From Cupriavidus metallidurans CH34 (GTDB lineage Bacteria > Pseudomonadota > Gammaproteobacteria > Burkholderiales > Burkholderiaceae): a stretch of DNA of 64,000 nucleotides. The notes beneath the pieces were generated by a model. That model was not told the DNA's origin. It did not search any database and saw nothing but the letters and a program-made list of their open reading frames with translations. This document shows positions 63,285-64,000 of this stretch, piece after piece (position 1 is the first letter of the stretch; every line of letters starts with the position of its first letter). The stretch lies in contig NC_007974.2 in NCBI RefSeq assembly GCF_000196015.1, positions 1,302,001-1,366,000 on the forward strand, read 5' to 3'. The position numbers and the translations under genes were made by a program.

Positions 63285-63390
63285 CGCCCGTGCAATACGG
63301 GCGACCCACCCGGTTTCAGGGTCGACCCCTCCCCCTGAGACTCAGGCTTCACGATGCCACGCGGTCCCCGCCCCGTGGCATCTTTTTTTT
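63285..63390 (+). ncRNA. Candidate small RNA with CCCCUCC loop and terminator
   Basis: No plus-strand gene ends here, yet a strong plus-strand terminator does. Upstream of it GUUUCAGGG (63313-63321) pairs with CCCUGAGAC (63333-63341) with one G-U, presenting an 11-nt loop UCGACCCCUCC that is complementary to Shine-Dalgarno sequences. A possible promoter (TACACT at 63273-63278) and operator precede. The 5' end is estimated. This two-hairpin form resembles Hfq-type or anti-SD sRNAs. Confidence 0.55.
63353..63390 (+). terminator. Strong intrinsic terminator (plus strand)
   Basis: GATGCCACG (63353-63361) pairs with CGTGGCATC (63374-63382), followed by eight Ts (63383-63390). It overlaps the stop of the minus-strand TetR gene. 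On the minus strand no T-tract follows, so it serves plus-strand transcription. Confidence 0.85.
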
Positions 63391-64000
63391 ACAGGCCCTT
63401 CTCCACCAGGTCGAGCAGTCGTTGGCCGAGCACTCCCGCCTGCTCCCTTGCCCGGCCGCGCAGCGGCCCGTCGATGAGCAGGATCGCCAGGCCATGTACG
63501 GCCGACCACGCAAGGTACTCCGCACCCGGACGTCGTTCGACTGGCAGCAGGCCTGCCTCTACCCAGCGATCCAGTGCGGCGCCAAGCAGTTCGAACGGGT
63601 TCAGTCCGCTATTGCCGGCTTTTGCCGGATCGGAATCTTCCTCCACATCGTCGGGAACCGAGAATGCGGTGCGAAACAGCCCTGTCTCACCCAAGGCAAA
63701 GCGCAGGTAGCCCGCGCCTACCGCCCGCAGGCTCGCCCGCGCGCGCTCGGCAGGCGCGGCATCAGAAGGAATCGTCGCCAACTCCGCTTCCATCGCCATC
63801 GCCAGGCCGGACAGCGCGTGCGCGCGCACTGCCTGCAAAAGATCCTGCCGGTTCGCGAAGTGCCGGTATGCCGCATTCGGCACCACGCCCGCTCGGCGTG
63901 TCGCCTCGCGCAGGACAACGGCATCTGGCCCGCCCTGCCGTGCCAGATCGATGCCTGCTTCGAGCAGGGCGCGGCGCAGGTCACCATGGCGATAAGTGGT
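63389..64000 (-). CDS. TetR-family regulator, 5' end cut by the window edge
   Basis: At least 203 residues. The N-terminal HTH is present (YRHGDLRRALLEAGIDLARQGGPDAVVLREATRRAGVVPNAAYRHFANRQDLLQAV), then an all-helical ligand domain that fits TetR_C (LGETGLFRTAFSVPDD; GAALDRWVEAGLLP). The frame is open to 64000, so the start lies outside. An internal GTG at 63886 would remove half the HTH and is not a credible start. The stop (63389-63391) overlaps the plus-strand terminator. Confidence 0.88.
   Translation of the reverse strand, partial: TTYRHGDLRRALLEAGIDLARQGGPDAVVLREATRRAGVVPNAAYRHFANRQDLLQAVRAHALSGLAMAMEAELATIPSDAAPAERARASLRAVGAGYLRFALGETGLFRTAFSVPDDVEEDSDPAKAGNSGLNPFELLGAALDRWVEAGLLPVERRPGAEYLAWSAVHGLAILLIDGPLRGRAREQAGVLGQRLLDLVEKGL

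Noticed and set aside
63353..63382. Terminator for the TetR gene
   Set aside because: Read on the minus strand the hairpin is not followed by Ts; the eight Ts belong to the plus strand.

Overview
The window is GC-rich, densely coded chromosomal or chromid DNA from a betaproteobacterium. Gene content and codon use fit Burkholderiaceae, most like Cupriavidus or Ralstonia; this is inferred from gene content, not a database match. There are no rRNA or tRNA genes, insertion sequences, phage genes or CRISPR arrays. Nearly every gene is a recognisable metabolic, envelope or regulatory gene. The exceptions are a small patch of orphan genes (about 3.6-5.2 kb) and two giant proteins of unknown function (14.7-23.6 kb).

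Layout. (1) 1-3457, minus: a ribbon-helix-helix regulator, then hyfB, hyfC and hyfE (membrane arm of a hydrogenase-4/formate hydrogenlyase-like complex; hyfE runs off the left edge). (2) 3458-5485: orphan hypotheticals. (3) 5486-10219, minus: a YdcF-like membrane protein, then a catabolic operon read as atoE-like transporter, YciI-like protein, cyclase-family hydrolase, catC, pcaD. (4) 10604-14574: a bufferin-type copper RiPP operon (bufA, bufB, bufC, doxX; minus) divergent from an ECF sigma factor and its NrsF-type anti-sigma (plus). The shared intergenic region has two back-to-back promoters, each TGTAACC-N16-CGAA, so the sigma factor probably controls both units. (5) 14743-26191, plus: two giant proteins (1385 and 1560 aa), a patatin-like phospholipase and a GntP-like permease. 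(6) 26226-27719: a YciB-like membrane protein and a lytic transglycosylase.

(7) 27804-54623, minus: a run of about 27 kb. In transcription order it encodes a reduced type II secretion/type IV pilus-like machine (GspG, GspF, GspE, PilM/N/O/P-like proteins, secretin GspD, three more pseudopilins), two multicopper-oxidase-like proteins with complementary copper motifs, a 2698-aa extracellular protein with a degenerate cupredoxin start and a beta-helical end, a small exported protein, two LolA-like paralogues, a cytochrome c fused to a periplasmic-binding-like domain, a SCO1-type copper chaperone and a parvulin foldase. A NarX-like kinase and NarL-like regulator lie at its head. Together these look like a dedicated export and assembly system for a giant extracellular copper oxidase, reminiscent of MofA/MnxG-type manganese oxidases. 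CCCTA/TAGGG palindromes recur near the starts of these units.

(8) 57518-64000: mostly ordinary genes (exported small protein, DUF985 cupin, DMT exporter plus AraC regulator, exported MetX-like hydrolase, two small conserved proteins, a Gly/Tyr-rich lipoprotein, a TetR regulator cut by the right edge). Between the lipoprotein and TetR genes is a strong candidate small RNA with a CCCCUCC loop and a U8 terminator.
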